From assembly GCA_030248135.1 (NCBI GenBank), contig JASANC010005327.1:1-64000 (forward strand): DNA of 64,000 bases. The letters are read 5' to 3'. Below, in pieces: positions 59,067 through 64,000 of the stretch (position 1 is its first letter; every line of letters starts with the position of its first letter). Below the pieces are notes generated by a model. That model was given only the letters and a program-made list of their open reading frames with translations, searched no databases and was not told the DNA's origin. The stretch is from Theristus sp. LFF4_11. Taxonomy: Eukaryota > Nematoda > Chromadorea > Monhysterida > Xyalidae. Made by a program: the position numbers and the translations under genes.

Positions 59067-62045
59067 ATGTACATTTGGATTGCGTCCTTTCTGTTCTACC
59101 TGTACATTTATTTGTTTTGTTGCGGTCTGCGATGGCTGCTGCATCGGTTTGTGCCAAGGACACCAGAGGTAAAGTGATTCAATATTCTGGTAATTTAAAG
59201 CATTCAAGCTTAGTTTCTCATCGCAACAATTCGATTATTTTCTCAGGTTTTGAGTTAAATACGACATTGTTTTCTTTCTTGTGCAACCACCACGACTAGT
59301 GTTGGTAAAAAAACCGGTTTTTGTATGGCCAGGAAAAACGGTTTTATTTCCATTTTAAAACCGTTTTATTTCTCAATTTTTCCCAACAGCCGAAAGTGTC
59401 TCGAAGTTGGCCCCCTCCAATTAAAAATCAAAAATACGATCTAAATTAGCATCTGACGCTTCAAGAAAAGTAAATCTGGCATGTACCGTATTACCTCTAT
59501 TAACCCCCCCCCAAATTAAACCCCCCCAAAAAATAATCCCCCCCCCAAAAAGAATCCCCATGGGGGATTATTGGAAACCTGTTTGAAACACATACCCAGC
59601 GAATTCAGTGGCTGGTTGCAGTGAAAATGATGAAATTGTGCTACCAAAGGCCCCAAATGGATGAGTTAATGGTAATTTCATTACAAAAGGCTGTTGTAAA
59701 ACGAAATTTCTATGTAGAGTAGAAGTTTCTGCGACTTCCTTCCTGCCATGGAAGGTATTTTTGCCATTTTGCCCACTCCTAAAAATGGTTTCCAAATAAC
59801 CCCCCCCCCCCAAAATAAACCCCCACCCCAGAAGTCGCTGAAGAAATAAACCCCCATGGGGGTTTATTAGAGAGAGGTAATACGGTATTTTCATACAGAG
59901 AGTTTTCAATTTTGCTGCATATAATTTGGCGATATCATCCACCTGATAGTTTTGAAGTACCGAAAATTTGAGGTAAAAAACGGTTTTTTATTATCGCAAG
60001 AAAGAAACTAGAAATAAAACCGGCTTTATATCCCATGCCAACCCTAAACACGACAACCTGGAACTCTGAATGTTACCTGTTCACAGGACACTCCGTGGCT
60101 GTCCGCAATCTTCGAGGCGTTAGCGACCCTGCAAATTTGTGCCCCTATTTTCGACGTTGAGCTTGTCTGGAACACATACGGACGACTGGGTTAGTAAAAG
60201 AAACATAGTGCAGTTCAGTTTACAGTGTTTCTCAGAGTTCGTTGATCATTTCAGTGATATAATTCAGCATTGCTTTCTCAACCTTTTCAGCGGTGTTTTT
60301 CCAAATCTGGATGTTTGAATATTTCAATTGGCGCACAATCTACGATGCCTACGGTCATCCTGGGTATTTCTTCGCTGCGAAAACAACGAAAGAACTGCGT
60401 CGGGAGCGACTTTCGTATTTGGTAAGAAAGATTGCAACGAAAGCAAGCTTGGTTGTTTTCTGGTTGGTTTTGTCCTTGAGTTCAATGAATCCAGCCAGTT
60501 TGCATGATGGTCCTCTGCATTTCGGCCTGGCAACATTTCGCCCTCTTCTGCAACATCAGATGCTTATGGCAACTAATACCGTATTACCTCTATTAAACCC
60601 CCCCAAAATTAAACCCCCCCCCAAAAATAAACCCCCACCCCCTCGACAAGTTTCCAAACAATCCCCCCCCCCCCAAAATAATCCCCCATGGGGGATTATT
60701 GAAACCTGTTTGAAATACATACCCAGCGAATTCAGTGGCTGGTTGCAGTGAAAATGATGAAATTGTGCTACCAAAGGCCCCAAATGGATGAGTTAATGGT
60801 AATTTCATTACAAAAGGCTGTTGTAAAAGGAAATTTCTATGTAGAGTAGAAGTTTCTGCGACTTTCTTCCTGCCATGGAAGGTATTTTTGCCATTTTGCG
60901 CACTCCTAAAAATGGTTTCCAAATAAACCCCCCCCCAAAAAAACAAACCCCCCCCCCCCAAAATAAACCCCCACCCCCAGAAGTCGCTGAAGAAATAAAC
61001 CCCCATGGGGGTTTATTAGAGGTAATACGGTAGTAACACTTGTGCAACCAATTCTGCTTATGGCAATGTTCAGAGATTGCCAAGTTGTCCAATAGTTCAC
61101 ATGATGTCTGAAAGTTGCTGTAGCCACTTTTTTCGACGCCGTCTTCAATGCTGAGTTTCAGTTTGAACGACTGCGTGACTGTTTTCCAGGCGACCGGCCA
61201 ACTGATCGGAGGTTTGCTGTCGTGGCCGATGACGCTGCTGTTTTGGCGATTCAAACTCGTTGACGAACATTGGGACAAATACTTGCAGGAGGACTGCGAG
61301 AACGATCTTACGGTTGGTGTTGGTGTGCTGTTTCTGTGTGAGCTTGCAGTATTGTTGCTGACTGATCGTTTACTTGCGACATGGGTCAAGTCGGGCGCAC
61401 GGCAAATGTCAACCAGTCAACCAGAAAAAAATCCAAACAAAAGTCAAGAAGCAGAATGAAAAGATTGCCCGGTTTTAGGTGTCGGTTCTGAATGGCTGCA
61501 TCATCGAGTGCTTGGGCGCGTACGCCGTTCGCTACATGGAGCTGAACACGCAGCATCATCGCATCCGTGCGTTCATCAACAGTTTCTGGTGTGGTCTGCT
61601 GACTGCTATTGGTTAGATCCGTTTTTTCTCACAATTCCCCTTCGTGCACACTTTTTAATAACTGATTTGACTTGACTTGTCTTGAGTGTACAACTCAACT
61701 AGACTCTGCCTGAAGCCTCCGTTCTCAATCCCAGGCATTTCATTCACCGGTTTCTACGTGCACCCGATCGTTGCGTCGATGGTCACCATCGGCTGTGGTG
61801 AGCTCAGCTACTGGCAGCATTTCAAGGTCTACTGGATCGCGTGTCTGCTCGGCTGGTATGCGGCCGAGTTGGTATACGCGGTGAAGACAGAGCCGAAACG
61901 CCCGAAGCACAGCTATCAGATTCGTATTTCCACCGACCAGCCGACGCCAATGCTCAGCATGACCGCAGCACCGCCACCGTCAGCGATTCTGAACAGCCGG
62001 TCGCCGAATCCACAGGGGCTCATGAATGGAGAGGCATGCCAATGA
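59067..62045 (+). CDS. Aquaporin-11/12-like channel, paralogue A
   Basis: Exons 59067-59168, 60087-60189, 60291-60421, 61190-61312, 61479-61611 and 61735-62045 give 300 residues. Sequence order matches unorthodox aquaporins (AQP11/12): FEALATLQICAPIFDVELVW, GQLIGGLLSWPMTLLFW, VLNGCIIECLGAYAVR, then a hydrophobic segment and YWIACLLGWYAAELVY. Where the first NPA box is expected there is YGHPGYF (His about residue 91); where the second is expected there is FYVHPIVASMVT (His about 207). Human AQP11 has a variant first box and a standard second one, so His-Pro at both sites is unusual. The C-terminal tail is Pro/Ser-rich and presumably cytosolic. The substrate (water, glycerol, peroxide) cannot be told. 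Introns 1 and 3 each contain a copy of the same small transposon. A closely related paralogue follows. Confidence 0.8.
59483..59894. mobile_element. C-tract MITE, copy A (intron 1 of aquaporin A)
   Basis: Ends TACCGTATTACCTCTATTAA and its complement TTATTAGAGAGAGGTAATAC-GGTA are inverted, with TA at both edges. Inside are C runs with AAATTAAA and AAATAATC words, a CCCCATGGGG palindrome at each side, and about 230 bp of unique sequence (GAATTCAGTGGCTGGTTGCA). It is closely similar to copy B in intron 3 of the same gene. Non-coding. Confidence 0.8.
60579..61033. mobile_element. C-tract MITE, copy B (intron 3 of aquaporin A)
   Basis: Same ends (TACCGTATTACCTCTATTAA; AGAGGTAATACGGTA) and the same interior as copy A. 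C-run lengths differ and there are few substitutions (for example TTGCCC against TTGCGC). TA lies at both edges. Confidence 0.8.
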
Positions 62046-62953
62046 ACTGCGCTCGCAGCAGATCGTCTAATGTAGAACTTTGTATTTTGCCAATTAGCAA
62101 AGGACTAACTTGATTATGGCCTTGTATTTGCGTGTACCTGTTTTTCAGTGCCAGAATGAGGTCTTACGGTTTTGCTAACTGGTGTAACTAGTCCTCCGTT
62201 TTGCCTCCATGGGTACTCAAGAACAGTCTATTTCTCCCGCCAGCTTTAGTTTATCGTTGTGCTTTGTTTTCAACCACTTTGTCTACCAAACCGACCAGCC
62301 CGGTGCTATTCCTTTTACAATCTAAATTTTTATCCATGATTGCTTTACTTTCTTATCACGTGTTTGCTTTATTAATGCGTGCTTTAGGAGGACAATCTCA
62401 ACTGTTTCATTTCCTTGACGTCTGTACAGGTTTTTAAATTGCAGCCAGGGATTATGTCGAATAAAAGTGTTTAGACTTTAGAAAACTATAGTGTTTCTTT
62501 TTTTGGAAATTAAAAAAATAAGCGTCTATCTTTTTTACCTCATTCTCAGAACAACTTTTTAGACTTTAAAAAAAGTTGCAACTTTTTGTTTGCTTTAGAT
62601 CCAATTACGTGTTTGCTGAGTGACAGCAGAAAAACACACCCGAAAAATGAATCTGTCAAACACACACACTATACCGTGCAAAGCCGAGCGAGCTCAAACC
62701 AGTTTATCTGATTTCATCGGAAATTTTGAAGATTGAACTGAGTGCACATTCCGCTCGCTGTTGTCAACGAAAAAAACAGTTTAAAGGAAAGCGTACTGTC
62801 AGCGTTTTGTTTTCATTTGTGGACTTGCGCTTTTTGAGTGAAACTGCTGATTCTGTTTCTGTGGTGAGCATTTGCGATTTCGGATTGTTCAAACACTGTA
62901 TAATACTTCATTGCAAATTGAATTAAAACCAAAAATAAAATCGAACAACCAAA
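62046..62953. other. Spacer between the two aquaporin genes
   Basis: It contains an AATAAA at 62460-62465 (GTCGAATAAAAGTG), probably the poly(A) signal of aquaporin A, then the promoter region of aquaporin B. No other gene seen. Confidence 0.45.
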
Positions 62954-64000
62954 ATGATGTTCACGATGTACATTTGGATGGCCTCCTTTTTGTTTCATCT
63001 GTATGTCTACTTCCTTTGCTGCGGTCTTCGGTGGATTCTGCATCGATTCGTTCCAAGAAGTCCAGAGGTAAAATTACACTGTAAATTTTAAAAGCCTGGA
63101 GCTGTGTAACTATTATCAGAGCAGCTATAGTGATAACTTTTAACTGTAACTTTTCCTTTCAGGATGACCCTTGGCTGTTTGCAGTATTCGAGGCGATAGC
63201 AACGATGCAGATATGTGCACCAATGTTTGATTTGGAACTAGTCTGGAATACTTACGGACTACTTGGTAAGAAGGCGAGCCGTGCCTGAGTATGTTTTCGT
63301 AGAATCTTATGGTTTTCGACAGGATAGAGAAAACACCTTGTTTGGAGAGACGATGCCAAGTTCCGCACGCTGTGATTGGCTGAATTCCAGCAGCAACCGT
63401 ATGCGATCAGCTTTCCGAACACAGAACTACTGAGCAAATGTTTCCAAACTGTTTTCTTCTATTTTCAGCGGTGTTCTTCCAAGTGGCCCTAATGAAACTC
63501 ATCAATAGTCGTACGATCGACGATGCCTACGGACACCCGGGATATTTTCTGGCGGCGCGAACCACGAAAATATTGAGACGCGACTTTCTGCCGTATTTGG
63601 TAGCAACATACGTTATTTGGGATCAGTTTTGTGGAAACTGCCTTGAAAAACGTGGTTTCTTGCACGTTATCAGGCATGCGGGCAACTGGCTGGCGGTCTT
63701 TTGGCTGTCCCACTGACGCTGATGTTCTGGCGGTTCAGACTGGTCAGTGAACATTGGGAGCAGTACACGTCGGAGGCGTGCGATTCGGACTTGACGGTGA
63801 GCAGACTCTTTGGGCATTGGTGAATGGTGTTTGGAATGGCCGAACCGCCAGCATTGGTGTTGATCACCAAGGTCTCCCTGTTGAACGGCTGCATCGTTGA
63901 GGGACTCGGCGCATTCGCACTGCGCTCCGTGAAGCTGAACACTCGCGAACACAAGCACGTCCACCTGATCAACAGTCTCTGGCATGCGCTGCTCGCAACC
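62954..64000 (+). CDS. Aquaporin-11/12-like channel, paralogue B (partial, runs off the window)
   Basis: Exons 62954-63067, 63163-63265, 63469-63599, 63674-63796 and 63872 to the window end. Exons 2, 3 and 4 have exactly the same lengths (103, 131, 123) and phases as in paralogue A, showing tandem duplication. Shared stretches are MYIWMASFLFHLYVYFLCCG, FEAIATMQICAPMFDLELVW, DDAYGHPGYFLAARTTKI, LTLMFWRFRLVSEHWEQY and LNGCIVEGLGAFALRSVKL. The first pore motif is again GHPG. The exon carrying the second motif lies beyond the window. The first in-frame ATG adds four residues (MMFT) before the MYIW start conserved with paralogue A, so either may be used. Confidence 0.8.

Overview
This is a eukaryotic, metazoan nuclear window. 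Genes are split into many small exons with GT-AG introns, mostly 40-400 bp. Exon by exon, the reading frames rebuild conserved animal proteins: METTL6, CCDC47, SNX13, VPS16, CISD3 and aquaporin-11/12-like channels. Genome style (compact introns, a short secreted Gly/Tyr/Met-rich peptide, abundant small inverted-repeat elements) fits an invertebrate, perhaps an ecdysozoan such as a nematode or tardigrade, but I cannot place the species. No prokaryotic, viral or organellar gene was recognised.

Layout. 1-3030: no gene seen. 3030-7620: dense array of G-tract/C-tract repeats with nested AT-rich inverted-repeat elements. 7689-9550: six-exon gene of unknown function (+). 9593-16138: METTL6-like tRNA methyltransferase (+), whose last intron holds a 4.65-kb palindromic foldback-type transposon (11240-15893) flanked by TTAA. 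17476-17893: hairpin element. 21439-25256: ankyrin-repeat protein (+). 25980-29924: CCDC47 (-), 10 exons. 30300-33010: second G-tract array. 34466-35103: secreted Gly/Tyr/Met-rich peptide (+). 35884-about 37160: small PDZ protein (+). 38090-41200: third G-tract array, partly an inverted copy of the first. 41615-48333: SNX13 (+). 48805-49560: hairpin element. 50689-56765: VPS16 (+). 57878-58812: CISD3 (+). 59067-62045 and 62954-window end: tandem pair of aquaporin-11/12-like genes with identical intron positions.

Functional themes. SNX13 (endosome/ER contact, lipid and cholesterol handling) and VPS16 (HOPS/CORVET core) are neighbours and both act in the endolysosomal system. CCDC47 works at the ER translocon, METTL6 modifies tRNA, and CISD3 carries two mitochondrial Fe-S centres. 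These are housekeeping genes with no visible shared pathway beyond SNX13/VPS16.

The most unusual content is in the repeats. (1) The palindromic transposon sits within an intron of a conserved gene and carries a repetitive, highly charged coding-like core. (2) A modular repeat system combines runs of 6-20 G or C, a conserved module of about 130 bp present nine times, and AT-rich inverted-repeat cores in at least four copies. (3) Both aquaporin paralogues have His-Pro motifs where canonical NPA boxes are expected. Exon coordinates were derived by hand from splice consensus, frame phase and similarity to remembered family sequences. They pass phase checks but have not been tested against transcripts.
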